This document shows positions 1 through 8,736 of a stretch of DNA of 64,000 bases, in pieces. This stretch comes from Nocardia aurea (lineage in GTDB: Bacteria; Actinomycetota; Actinomycetes; Mycobacteriales; Mycobacteriaceae). Made by a program: the position numbers and the translations under genes. The stretch covers positions 1 to 64,000 of the forward strand of contig NZ_QCYJ01000029.1 of NCBI RefSeq assembly GCF_003123685.1, read 5' to 3'. The notes beneath the pieces are model-generated. The model made no database searches. It was not told the DNA's origin and was given only the letters and a program-made list of their open reading frames with translations. Position 1 is the first letter of the stretch; each line of letters opens with the position of its first letter.

Positions 1-45
1 CGCATCGGTCACCACCTCATCACCCACCCCGGAAGTATCGGACAT
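1..45 (-). CDS. Possible 5' end of a gene leaving the window
   Basis: Reading leftward from an ATG at 45, the strand encodes MSDTSGVGDEVVTDA with codon use typical of this genome, and no stop before the edge. No clear ribosome binding site is visible. The plus strand is also open to a TGA at 88-90, so orientation is undecided. If the minus reading is right, the gene is divergent from the amidohydrolase at 330 and could encode the regulator of the operator at 295. Confidence 0.25.
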   Translation of the reverse strand, partial: MSDTSGVGDEVVTDA

Positions 46-294
46 ATTGTGCGGCAGACCAAACCGATACAACAACTCATTCTGAACTGATCTCTAAGTG
101 CGCATGCGGACTCGGTCAAGCGTTCGGAAGAGGCCTGGTCGCGGCGCCTTGCCATCTCGAAGTGTCACCGTCTGTGCCTGTCCCGCTCGGAAGGTGCTGC
201 AAACGTTGCCTCGATGGCTCGGATGGACCACAAAACTGATGAAGTTGTCAAATATGAGAAATAGTTCGTCAGAGATCTTGATGTCTTCGTCACA

Positions 295-308
295 TGATGG
301 AATCATCA
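295..308. promoter_or_regulatory. Operator-like palindrome before amidohydrolase
   Basis: TGATGG-AA-TCATCA, an inverted repeat with one mismatch, lies 22 bp before the ATG at 330. The same sequence, perfect, is at 12427 and a further variant is at 12471, both before the meta-cleavage operon. The shared site suggests one regulator for both transcription units; which protein binds is not visible. Confidence 0.55.
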
Positions 309-329
309 AGAAAAAGAAGGGAAGTGTGT

Positions 330-1367
330 ATGGAGCGGATCGACGTGCACCAGCATCTGATACCCCCGGTGTATCGAGAGGCGCTGGCTGCTCACGGGAT
401 CGCCGCCGCAGGTGGCCGTGAACTGCCCGAATGGGATCCGACCGCAGCGCGACAGATGATGGCCGAGGCGGGGATCGGATCGGCAATATTGTCGATCTCG
501 ACACCGGGGACCAGCTTCTTGGCCGATCCCGCCGAGGCGATCGGCCTCGCGCGGGCCGCCAACGATTACACCGCGGGCGTCACGATGGAGGATCCCGATC
601 ATTTCGGCTTCTTCGCCACCCTGCCGCTGCCGGATACTCGGGCGGCGACGAACGAGGCGGTGCGTGCCTTGGATACCCTCGCGGCCGACGGTGTGGTGCT
701 TTTGGGCAACTCCGGCGGCGAGTACCTCGGACATGAGAACCAGGACGCGTTGTTCCGCGCGCTCGATGAACGCGCAGCGATCGCGTTCGTGCATCCTGCG
801 GATCTCCCCGGTCCGGTCGTGCCGGGTGTTTTACCTTTCGCTGCAGACTTCCTTCTGGATACGAGCCGCGCGGCATACCTGCTGGTCCGCAACGGCGTAC
901 GCCAGCGGTACCCCAATATCCGCTTCATTCTCAGTCATGGAGGCGGGTTCGTGCCCTATGCGGCCCACCGAATGGCATTGGCGATCTTCACTCAGACTGG
1001 TCGCAGTCCGATCGAGGTCATCGAAGAATTCGCCAGTTTCTACTTCGATACCGCGCTTTCCTCGAGCGCGGCCGCGCTGCCCACTCTGCTCGGATTCGCC
1101 GATCCCGGCCATGTCCTCTACGGCAGCGACTGGCCGTTCGCGCCGGAGCCGGCCGTGCACTACTTCAATGCCGGTCTCGATGAGTACCCCGGTTGCGATG
1201 ATGCGACTCGAACGGCGATTCACCGGACGAACGCCACAGCGTTGTTCGCCCGCTTCGGCGAGATTCCTCCGGCCTCGCCGAATCCCTCCCTGCTCACCCG
1301 TGCCCGGCGCGACGTCCGCGGCCGAGTGTTCAGCGCAGTCGCTCGGGCCGCTAGCAACCGCCGATAG
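330..1367 (+). CDS. Amidohydrolase-2 family protein (possible decarboxylase)
   Basis: A 345-residue metal-dependent amidohydrolase of the PF04909 group, which includes aminocarboxymuconate-semialdehyde and gamma-resorcylate decarboxylases. Visible metal-site motifs are DVHQHL near the N-terminus (HxH), FVHPAD, ILSHGGG, and GSDWPF near residue 275. The start at 330 is chosen because AAGGGAAG precedes it and the conserved MERIDVHQH begins there; an in-frame ATG at 294 lies upstream of the operator. A paralogue with a Tat signal is at 4606-5745. Its place beside a ring-cleavage operon suggests removal of a carboxylate or another reaction on an aromatic or ring-cleaved acid; the reaction itself is inferred only from the family. 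Confidence 0.85.
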   Translation: MERIDVHQHLIPPVYREALAAHGIAAAGGRELPEWDPTAARQMMAEAGIGSAILSISTPGTSFLADPAEAIGLARAANDYTAGVTMEDPDHFGFFATLPLPDTRAATNEAVRALDTLAADGVVLLGNSGGEYLGHENQDALFRALDERAAIAFVHPADLPGPVVPGVLPFAADFLLDTSRAAYLLVRNGVRQRYPNIRFILSHGGGFVPYAAHRMALAIFTQTGRSPIEVIEEFASFYFDTALSSSAAALPTLLGFADPGHVLYGSDWPFAPEPAVHYFNAGLDEYPGCDDATRTAIHRTNATALFARFGEIPPASPNPSLLTRARRDVRGRVFSAVARAASNRR

Positions 1368-2045
1368 CCAACTCGGTGCATGTGGGCCAGTGTCGATCGA
1401 GACAGTCATAGTGGGTCCGAATGCGACCAATTTTTCGGATCCATCGACGCGGCCCTCGGGTGTGCGTGCCGCGCATCTACTTGCGCCGTTAACATCTGCT
1501 TCAGCTCGATCGATACTCGTCGACGACTACGAGAGTGCGCGGCTCGGAGCCTTCGGATCGCCGCTGCGACATCTGGGACCGGTCTCGGGCATGCCCCGCT
1601 CGGTTGCGGCGGCACAAATCATGCTGGTGGGCGAAGCGTCGAAAAATTGCGGGCAGCAGCTGAACGGGTACGTGCATACGGCGCACAGCCCGATGTGGAT
1701 GTCGCCACCGTCGTTTCCTCGGCGACCCGTGGGCTCTGGTGGCCGCCATGCTTGCCCGCTACGCGGGAATCGATGTGCCGATCGACAATGCAGAAAGGGT
1801 TTTCTCGGCTCGCGCCGAGATCGATGACGACTACGGGCCGAGCTTTACTCTGAACCACCCGGCTCTGCATCTGCGCATCGAGTTGATCAACCCCAACCGG
1901 GTGGCCCCGTGCCGGTTCGAGCCGTGATCGCCGTCTGACAGGTCATTGCCATGGTGATCCTGATTTCGAGGAGCTGCGTTCCCGGCACGGGCATTCGAAT
2001 CCAGGCGGCGGGCCGGGTTCGGCGGTTCGCGCTGAGTCTGTGGTG
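1368..2045. other. Gene-poor stretch, possible gene remnant
   Basis: No complete gene is supported. Coding-like plus-strand segments change frame between about 1600 and 1927: one frame reads PDVDVATVVSSATRGLW, and an overlapping frame continues AAMLARYAGIDVPIDNA to a TGA at 1925-1927. This looks like the 3' part of a decayed gene, but I cannot name the family. Confidence 0.3.
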
Positions 2046-2684
2046 TCAGATCGGCGGCAATTCGGGTAGCGGTCCGGAACTGAGTCGCTGCGCGGTTCGC
2101 TTGTTCATCCCGAACATCCGCAGCATGCGGTGCGTTGTTTCATCGGAGAGAGCATCGGCGTCGACATCGGGACGAGCGTCGAGGAGTTGCAGCAATCCCA
2201 ACAGTGCCCCACCTGCGGCCATGACGGCCAAGTCGGGGTCCATCGTCTCGAACCGGCCGGCTTCCTGGGCGGCGATGATGTCGTGCCGGGCCCTGGGAAC
2301 CAGCCCTTCTTCGCGCAGCATCACGCCCATCCCCGAGTTCAGTATCACTCGCACCATCTCCGGGATGCTGCGTTGCAGTCGTCCGGTCATTCGGAAGCTG
2401 ACGGCGAATACCTCGGCCGGGTCGTCGTAGAGAGCGACGATGGCGTCGCGCATCTCGCTGTAGACCTGCAGTGCTGAACGCACCGCTTCGTCGAACAACT
2501 CGTCCTTCGAGTCGAAGTGGTTGTAGAACGAACCGAATCCCACATCGGCGGCATCGGTGATCTCTTGAATGCTCACCGATGAGCGCCCCTCGGACAGGAA
2601 CTTGCGGGCCGCCCCGAGCAAGGCATTGCGGGTTCGTTCGCGGCGTCGATCCGTCCGGGTACGCGCTATGGGTTCGGCGGTCAT
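2046..2684 (-). CDS. TetR family transcriptional regulator
   Basis: A 212-residue TetR-type repressor. The N-terminal helix-turn-helix is clear: TDRRRERTRNALLGAARKFL, then VSIQEITDAADVGFGSFYNHF at about residues 40-60. The remainder is an all-helical ligand domain. The ATG at 2684 is preferred because the HTH sits at the usual distance from it; codons further upstream have no family resemblance. An inverted repeat 34 bp upstream of the start is a likely autoregulatory site. It may act on the neighbouring aromatic genes, but the different palindromes found there do not match its own upstream repeat. Confidence 0.9.
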   Translation of the reverse strand: MTAEPIARTRTDRRRERTRNALLGAARKFLSEGRSSVSIQEITDAADVGFGSFYNHFDSKDELFDEAVRSALQVYSEMRDAIVALYDDPAEVFAVSFRMTGRLQRSIPEMVRVILNSGMGVMLREEGLVPRARHDIIAAQEAGRFETMDPDLAVMAAGGALLGLLQLLDARPDVDADALSDETTHRMLRMFGMNKRTAQRLSSGPLPELPPI

Positions 2685-2717
2685 ATGGTCCTTCCCATCA
2701 TGAGTGCTCAAATCATA

Positions 2718-2735
2718 ACTGACAACTTGGTCAGT
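2718..2735. promoter_or_regulatory. Inverted repeat upstream of tetR
   Basis: ACTGAC-AACTTG-GTCAGT, perfect 6-bp arms with a 6-bp spacer, lies in the promoter region of the TetR gene starting at 2684. Its size and place fit a TetR self-operator. Confidence 0.5.
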
Positions 2736-3130
2736 AGCGATTTCTGTTCTCTCGATAGAAACTGAATCCGCCAGGCATCTCATCGTGTCGGTCGCTACAG
2801 GTGATGGACTTCGGGAGCAGTCGTGTGAGGGTCGTGACAGTGAGAGCCGCTCTTGTAGAACAGAATTCGGCACCGGACGCGCAAGCTGGCCGGGGTCGCC
2901 GGTCGTTCACATGCGCATGTTGCATTCGACCGGGCGCAGGCCGCTGGATTGCGACAGGGTTGGGTGCCCGTCTTCGTGGGCAGGCGGGATCGACGGTGGC
3001 GCGCGTTGCGGGCATTCGATGGCACCTCGCCTGCCGTGGGTGGTCGGTCGACCCCGCACCGACGGGGGAGAGGGCAACCGTCGAGCGAGGTGACAGGCGG
3101 TGATCTACTGGCTCCTATGGTCACGGAGGC
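2736..3130. other. Intergenic region without a supported gene
   Basis: Both strands are open in places, but no frame shows family-like sequence or a good ribosome binding site. It separates the 5' end of tetR from the 3' end of the PucR-type gene. Confidence 0.5.
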
Positions 3131-4378
3131 TTACCGGTGCCGGTGCTCGTAGGCGAGCAGTGCGATGGTTGCGCGGCATATCCCCGAGGAGGTCGCCAGA
3201 TCGAGTGAGGTCAACTCCGTGATTCGGCGCAGTCGATTGTCTACGGTGTTGGGGTGGATGCGCATTTGCCGAGCGGTGCTTTGCCGGTCCATGTCGGTGG
3301 CTAGATAGGTACGGACGGTGTCGAGGAGCCCGGGATGGCTGAGGAGCGGATCCAGCAATGTAGCTATCCGTCGGGTGACGGGTCCGCCTCGTGTGACTTG
3401 ATACTCGATGTCGAGATCTGAGGGTTGGTACAGACCCGGTGCGCGATTGGCTGTTTGGACGAGGCTGAGTAGCTCGTGGGCTTGATCGGCCGCTTCGGGG
3501 ACCTGGTCGATGTTGCTGGTGATCACGGTCGCGGTGAGAGGGATTCCTGCCGCCGTGGCGAGTCTGTCCATTGTTGTGGGGCAGACCGGGGTGGTGACGC
3601 CGGGGCCGAGGGCGACGAGCAGTGTTCCGCCCTTGGCACTGAGCAGGGCGAGCCCTCGTGAGGCGAACACCTCGTCGACTGCGGACTGTAGAGCGCACAC
3701 TGTGCAGTGCAGGCGGGCCGTTGACGCGGCCGCCGGGACGTCCTCCTCCGGCCGATCGGGGATGGCCAGCGCGACAACCTGGTAGGCGTCGGCGATCGGC
3801 CTGCCGGCATGGCGTGCCATCGCTCGGCTGCTTCGACCTGCCAGCAGCGCGGAGGCCAAGTTCTGAGCATTCGAGCGGCCCATGTCAGCGGTGTGGCATT
3901 GTCCCGCGACGTATGTTTCTGTTACTTCGGTGGTGATCGCGTTCAGCAACCCGAGCATGAGGTCACCCGCTGTTCTCAACTCTTCCACATCGTGTGACTG
4001 TGCCGTCGTACTCACCAGACCGAATGCCATTCGGACTGCCTCGTGGTGGCCCCGCAGAACCATGGTCAGCGGTGTCGCGTCGTGCGCCCACCTGGCAGTT
4101 ACCTCGCGGATCGCGTCGAATTCCGCCGCATCGGGGACAGCGCGCCGGTCGAGCGTCTCACGGACGAGTATCAAACAGCTTCGGGATACCTGCGTGATGT
4201 TTTCATCTATCGAGTTGCCCGACAGCCCAGCTCGGGGCCCCATACGGCTTTTGAAGTATGCGGCCAGATGTGCGGTAACTCGGTCTTGGGCATGGGGCGG
4301 GGTCGACGCTGCGTGCCCGTTGATACGCAGTCTCGACTTCGACGAATTCGCGGACAGATCCGTCGCGGGAAGTGTCAT
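3131..4378 (-). CDS. PucR/CdaR family transcriptional regulator
   Basis: A 415-residue regulator with the C-terminal PucR helix-turn-helix: RQMRIHPNTVDNRLRRITEL near the end, followed by SLDLATSSG. The N-terminal part (AHLAAYFKSR... RWAHDATPLTMVLRGHHEAV) is the helical sensor region common in actinobacterial members. The start at 4378 has GGGAG about 8 bp upstream; an alternative ATG at 4474 would add 32 residues with no family resemblance. It is convergent with nothing and lies just downstream of the amidohydrolase at 4606, in the same direction, so it may be cotranscribed with the catabolic genes and respond to a pathway metabolite. Confidence 0.85.
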   Translation of the reverse strand: MTLPATDLSANSSKSRLRINGHAASTPPHAQDRVTAHLAAYFKSRMGPRAGLSGNSIDENITQVSRSCLILVRETLDRRAVPDAAEFDAIREVTARWAHDATPLTMVLRGHHEAVRMAFGLVSTTAQSHDVEELRTAGDLMLGLLNAITTEVTETYVAGQCHTADMGRSNAQNLASALLAGRSSRAMARHAGRPIADAYQVVALAIPDRPEEDVPAAASTARLHCTVCALQSAVDEVFASRGLALLSAKGGTLLVALGPGVTTPVCPTTMDRLATAAGIPLTATVITSNIDQVPEAADQAHELLSLVQTANRAPGLYQPSDLDIEYQVTRGGPVTRRIATLLDPLLSHPGLLDTVRTYLATDMDRQSTARQMRIHPNTVDNRLRRITELTSLDLATSSGICRATIALLAYEHRHR

Positions 4379-4605
4379 GAAATGTTGCTCCCATCCCGTA
4401 CAGGCGAAACATGGTGCGCCCGAGTGACTCGAATGCCAGCTACGGTGCTGCCCCGACAATTCGATGTTGCTCATCGGCTTTCCCGACGAGTGAGCCGTGA
4501 GGAATGGCCTGGCGAGACCGGCATGCGCCCGGCGAGGCTGTCGCGGCGGTTTGTTTGACTGGTGGTAACACCGTTCGTGGAGACCTACATCCGGAGGTAT
4601 CCGAT

Positions 4606-5745
4606 CTATCGGTTGACTGACTCGGCAAGGCGGGGTAGCTGCTTGAGCGGGTTGAGGTGTTCGATTTCCATGCGTTGCTCGGCGTCGAAGATGTCGCTCA
4701 GTCCTGGTGCCGGGTCGTGCTTTCCGGTTTGCGGCAGAGTGGCAGCGCTGAACGGCCAGTCGGAGCCGAAGACGATGTGGTCACGGCTGGTGACTGCCAG
4801 GACGCTGGCCATGGCCGCGGGTGAGGCGCTGAGTGCGGTGTCGTAGTAGAAGCGTGAGATCTGGTTCTTGATATCGAGGATCGAGGGTGCGGGTAGACCA
4901 TCGGGCCACAACTCCCCGACCACGGTCTGAGACGCGACGCCGATACGGTGCGACAGGAAGGGCAGAGTGCCGCCGGCGTGAGCGAGTTGGAAGCGGATGT
5001 CAGGGTAGCGCTGAGTCAGACCGGTGGCCATCATCATCGTGGCCGCCCGAGTGGTGTCGAAGGTGAATTCTTCGATGAAATCAGGTAGCGGGAGTTCGGG
5101 TTTCGATTCGGCGGGAATGGCGGCGGGATGCACGAAAACAAAAGTTCTTCGTTGATTCAGGGCGCTCATCAATGCTTCGAAGCGCGGGGCGCCGAGATAG
5201 ACGCCGTCGTATGCCGAGAGCAGGACCACCCCGTCCAGTCCGAGGTCGTCCAGTGCGTAGACGGCTTCATCGATCGAGGCGTCGATGTCGGGCAGGGGGA
5301 GGACGGCGAAAGCGCCGAACCGGGTGGGATAGGTTTTGAACAGTTGGGCGGCGTAGGTGTTGCAGTAGCGTGCCATGTCTTTGGCTTCTTTGCCCCGCAG
5401 GTACGAGACACCCGGATCCGAGATCGACACTGCTTGGGCTTGGATCCCGTAGTAGTCCATGAATCCGATTGCCTCCTCGGGAGACCAGCTCGGGGTCGGA
5501 TAGCCGCCGATGGTGTGGTGGCCGTGCTCGAGCAGCGAAGTCCGGTAGTCCGGCGGTAGGAAATGCGCATGCAGGTCAATGCGGTAGGTACCGGTCGGCG
5601 CCGACTGCCGGCGAAGCAGGACCGGGCTTGCCGCTGTGGGGGCGGCTGTCGAGAACGCGCTCAATCCGAGGGTTCCGAGCGTGGCGGCCCCGAGCAAACG
5701 GCGTCGACTCGGCCCGCTGGCGACAGCAGAAGGATGGGCAGTCAT
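4606..5745 (-). CDS. Tat-exported amidohydrolase-2 family protein
   Basis: A 379-residue paralogue of the protein at 330-1367. It begins with a twin-arginine signal (SRRRLLGAATLGTLGLSAF, then an Ala-rich cleavage region near residue 40). The mature part has RIDLHAHFLPPDYR (HxH), VFVHPAAIP, QLAHAGGTLPF and VFGSDWPFSA, the metal ligands of the family. The start at 5745 places the RR motif near residue 13. It lies 164 bp after the aldolase gene in the same direction and is probably the last enzyme gene of the operon. An exported, cofactor-bearing enzyme beside a cytoplasmic aromatic pathway could process the substrate before uptake; this is inference. Confidence 0.85.
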   Translation of the reverse strand: MTAHPSAVASGPSRRRLLGAATLGTLGLSAFSTAAPTAASPVLLRRQSAPTGTYRIDLHAHFLPPDYRTSLLEHGHHTIGGYPTPSWSPEEAIGFMDYYGIQAQAVSISDPGVSYLRGKEAKDMARYCNTYAAQLFKTYPTRFGAFAVLPLPDIDASIDEAVYALDDLGLDGVVLLSAYDGVYLGAPRFEALMSALNQRRTFVFVHPAAIPAESKPELPLPDFIEEFTFDTTRAATMMMATGLTQRYPDIRFQLAHAGGTLPFLSHRIGVASQTVVGELWPDGLPAPSILDIKNQISRFYYDTALSASPAAMASVLAVTSRDHIVFGSDWPFSAATLPQTGKHDPAPGLSDIFDAEQRMEIEHLNPLKQLPRLAESVNR

Positions 5746-5909
5746 GGATGTCGCTCTCTGGGAAAGGTGGCATGCGGATTCAATGGTCGGCCACGGTTTT
5801 CGCGTACCGGGGGCACGTCGAGGCGAGAAGATCTGCATCGCCGGGTAAGGCAGATCCGGTGCCCGCGTTGAAGCGGGGCAACCGGCCGGTCAACGGGTGC
5901 GATCGATGG

Positions 5910-6920
5910 TCAGCGTGCCTGTGCGCGCAGGTCCAGAGCTATGTCGACGAGCATGTCTTCCTGGCCTCCGACGAGGGCTCGTTTGCCTGCTTCGTTGAGC
6001 AGAGTGCGGACGTCGACGTCGTAGAGGGCCGATGCGTTTTCGGCATGACGTAGAAAACTGGAGTAGACCCCGGCGTAGCCCAAGGCCAGCGTTTCGCGAT
6101 CGACTTGTACGGGGCGATCCATCAGGGGGCGCACGAGATCGTCGGCGGCATCGCTGAGCGTGTCGAGGTCGGCGCCGTGTTTCCACCCGGTCAGATCGGC
6201 GACGGCGACGAATGCTTCGAGAGGGGTGTTTCCGGCACCGGCGCCGAGACCGGCGAGCGAGGCGTCGACGCGGGTCACACCTTCTTCGACCGCGACGACA
6301 CTGTTGGCTACCGACAGCGACAGGTTCTGGTGGGCGTGGATGCCGATCTCGGTGGTGCTGTCCAGACGATCGCGGTAGGCGCGTACACGGTCACGTACGC
6401 CGCCCATGGTCAGCCGTCCGCCGGAATCGGTCACGTAGACGCAGTGAGCACCGTAGGTTTCCATCAGCTTGGCTTGGGCTGCCAGACCCGCTGGGGTGTT
6501 GAGATGGCTCATCATCAGAAATCCGCAGACGTCCATACCGAGGTCGCGGGCGTATTCGATGTGTTGAGCGGAGATATCGGCCTCGGTGCAATGTGTGGCC
6601 ACGCGCACGGACCTTACTCCCAGGTCGTAGGCGCGGCGCAGATCCTCGATGGTGCCGACACCCGGCAGTAGCAATGTCGTGAGGCGGGCATTGGTCAATG
6701 CGCCCGCCGCGGCCTCGAGCCATTCCCAATCGGTGTGGCTGCCCGCACCGTAGGTGAGGCTACCCCCCGCCAGGCCGTCGCCGTGGGCGACTTCGATCGC
6801 ATCGACCCCGGCGGCGTCGAGCGCGGTAGCGATGATCGCGACCGTATCCGGGGTCACGCGGTGGCGCAGTGCGTGCATGCCGTCGCGCAGTGTGACGTCT
6901 TGGAGGAAGATCTCGGTCAT
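5910..6920 (-). CDS. mhpE: 4-hydroxy-2-oxovalerate aldolase
   Basis: A 336-residue class II aldolase that splits 4-hydroxy-2-oxopentanoate into pyruvate and acetaldehyde, the last carbon-carbon cleavage of meta pathways. Seen are [15 protein letters not shown] (catalytic Arg and metal Asp) at the N-terminus, [15 protein letters not shown] (metal HxH) near residue 200, and the C-terminal DmpG communication region. It overlaps the acetaldehyde dehydrogenase gene by 4 bp, as expected for partners that form a channelling complex. Length is normal for the family. Confidence 0.95.
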   Translation of the reverse strand: MTEIFLQDVTLRDGMHALRHRVTPDTVAIIATALDAAGVDAIEVAHGDGLAGGSLTYGAGSHTDWEWLEAAAGALTNARLTTLLLPGVGTIEDLRRAYDLGVRSVRVATHCTEADISAQHIEYARDLGMDVCGFLMMSHLNTPAGLAAQAKLMETYGAHCVYVTDSGGRLTMGGVRDRVRAYRDRLDSTTEIGIHAHQNLSLSVANSVVAVEEGVTRVDASLAGLGAGAGNTPLEAFVAVADLTGWKHGADLDTLSDAADDLVRPLMDRPVQVDRETLALGYAGVYSSFLRHAENASALYDVDVRTLLNEAGKRALVGGQEDMLVDIALDLRAQAR

Positions 6921-7858
6921 CGCAATGCCTTTCCGGCGTGGGCGATCCGTTCCGCGACCCGCAGTGCAGCGGAAGTCATGATGTCGAGGTTGCCGGCGTA
7001 GGCGGGCAGATAGTGCGCGGCGCCTTCGACTTCGAGGAATACAGATATCTGGTGTGTCACCGGCTTGTCACCGACCAGGGTGCGCAGAGCGGCATCGGGT
7101 GCGAGCGGGGTGATCTGTATGTCCTGTTTGAGTCGGTATCCCGGAACATAGGTCGAGACCGTGTCGACCATGGACCGGATCGAGGTACGGATCGCTTCGG
7201 CGTTGTCGCCGTCAGCGTCGTCGACCAGGGCGAGAACGGTATCTCGCATGATCAGCGGCGGTTCGGCTGGATTGAGCACGATGATTGCCCGCCCGCGTTG
7301 CGCGCCACCGACTGCGGCTATGGCGGTACTCGTGGTCTCGGTGAACTCGTCGATGTTGGCGCGGGTACCCGGGCCCGCGGATTTCGAGGCGATCGAAGCG
7401 ACGATCTCCGCATACGGTACGGCTGTGACCTGACAGATCGCGGCCACGATCGGAATGGTGGCCTGTCCTCCGCAGGTGACCATATTGATGTTGGTCTCAT
7501 CCAAATGGGCATCGAGGTTCACTGCAGGCACGACGAATGGCCCGATCGCGGCGGGTGTCAGGTCGATGAGCCTCTTGCCGTGAGGTGCCAGTGCCTGCGC
7601 GTTGGCCAGATGTGCGCGTGCGGAGGTGGCGTCGAAAACAATATCGATGTCATCGAAGCCGGGCATTTCGATAAGGCCGCGCACTCCGCGGGCGGTGGTG
7701 GGGACACCGAGCCGCTCGGCTCGCGCCAATCCGTCGGACTCGGGATCGATGCCCACCATCGCCGCCATCTCCAGGGTGTCCGACAATCGCAGCACTTTGA
7801 TCATCAAGTCGGTGCCGATGTTGCCGGATCCGATCACGGCGACCTTTGTGCTACTCAT
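6917..7858 (-). CDS. mhpF: Acetaldehyde dehydrogenase (acylating)
   Basis: A 313-residue CoA-dependent enzyme that converts acetaldehyde to acetyl-CoA with NAD+. The N-terminal Rossmann motif is [17 protein letters not shown], and the catalytic cysteine lies in [12 protein letters not shown] near residue 130. Stop and start overlap the aldolase gene (ATGA) and the upstream hydratase gene by 4 bp each, so translation is probably coupled. Together with the aldolase it gives pyruvate plus acetyl-CoA from the ring-cleavage product. Confidence 0.95.
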   Translation of the reverse strand: MSSTKVAVIGSGNIGTDLMIKVLRLSDTLEMAAMVGIDPESDGLARAERLGVPTTARGVRGLIEMPGFDDIDIVFDATSARAHLANAQALAPHGKRLIDLTPAAIGPFVVPAVNLDAHLDETNINMVTCGGQATIPIVAAICQVTAVPYAEIVASIASKSAGPGTRANIDEFTETTSTAIAAVGGAQRGRAIIVLNPAEPPLIMRDTVLALVDDADGDNAEAIRTSIRSMVDTVSTYVPGYRLKQDIQITPLAPDAALRTLVGDKPVTHQISVFLEVEGAAHYLPAYAGNLDIMTSAALRVAERIAHAGKALR

Positions 7859-8661
7859 TCGGTTTCCTTCCAGGTGAATTCGACGGTGCCTGCGATGCCG
7901 AGATCAGCATGAACATGTGAGCCGGGGTACAGGGGTGCCATTGGGCCGAGCGCGCCCGAGAGCACGATCTCGCCGGCGCGCAGCGGTTCGCCGAACGTGC
8001 GCGCGGTGCGGGCCAGCCAGGCCAGCGCGTTCAGGGGATCGCCCATGCACGCTTCTCCGGCGCCGGTGGAAGCGAGGGCGCCGTCGATCGACATCTGCAT
8101 CGTCACATCCACTGGATCGATGTCATCCAGGGACCAGGTTCGGGCGCCCAATACGAACCAGCCACTGGACGCATTGTCGGCTACTGTGTCGCCGAAGCTG
8201 ATGTCCCAGTTCTCAATTCGGCTATCGACGATCTCCAGGGCGGCGACTGCGTGATGCACCGCCGCACGGACGGTAGTCGCGTCGAGCCTGTCGGAATCCA
8301 GGTCGGAGGCAAGGATGAAGGCTATCTCTGCTTCGACCTTGGGCTGCAACAAGACAGGACGATCCGCGACAGGAGTGGTGGTGACGTCCATATCCGCGAA
8401 CAGGACACCGAAGTCGGGCTGGTCCACGTCCAACTGCTTTTGAACGGCAGGAGAAGTCAGGCCGATCTTGCGGCCGACGAGGCGTGCGCCAGAGGCGAGT
8501 CGGCGCGCGGTGCCGAGTTGTTGCACGGCGTATGCCAAGGCGACGTCGTCACGTCCGATGAGGTCACGCACGGGAGAGACGGGCACGCCCGAGCGCATGG
8601 CGTCGGCGAGGCGATCCGCGGCGCGGTGAGCTGCCCACGGGGCGGTTTGCAGAGAGGTCAT
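7855..8661 (-). CDS. mhpD: 2-keto-4-pentenoate hydratase
   Basis: A 268-residue member of the fumarylacetoacetase-like hydratase family (MhpD/BphH/HsaE). It adds water to 2-hydroxypenta-2,4-dienoate. Visible family segments are [29 protein letters not shown] and [20 protein letters not shown]. It overlaps the acetaldehyde dehydrogenase gene by 4 bp and follows the hydroxylase gene after 75 bp, the widest gap in the core operon. Confidence 0.93.
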   Translation of the reverse strand: MTSLQTAPWAAHRAADRLADAMRSGVPVSPVRDLIGRDDVALAYAVQQLGTARRLASGARLVGRKIGLTSPAVQKQLDVDQPDFGVLFADMDVTTTPVADRPVLLQPKVEAEIAFILASDLDSDRLDATTVRAAVHHAVAALEIVDSRIENWDISFGDTVADNASSGWFVLGARTWSLDDIDPVDVTMQMSIDGALASTGAGEACMGDPLNALAWLARTARTFGEPLRAGEIVLSGALGPMAPLYPGSHVHADLGIAGTVEFTWKETE

Positions 8662-8736
8662 CGTGTCTCCTCGTAGTTGGGGTCCGTGCCGTCACCTCGA
8701 TCGGCAGACGCATCGGCTACACCGTGCATCGCGGCG

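Noticed and set aside
664..1827. 387-codon plus-strand frame overlapping the first amidohydrolase
   Set aside because: It is the wrong frame of a well-supported gene; only its last part, past 1367, might belong to a remnant.
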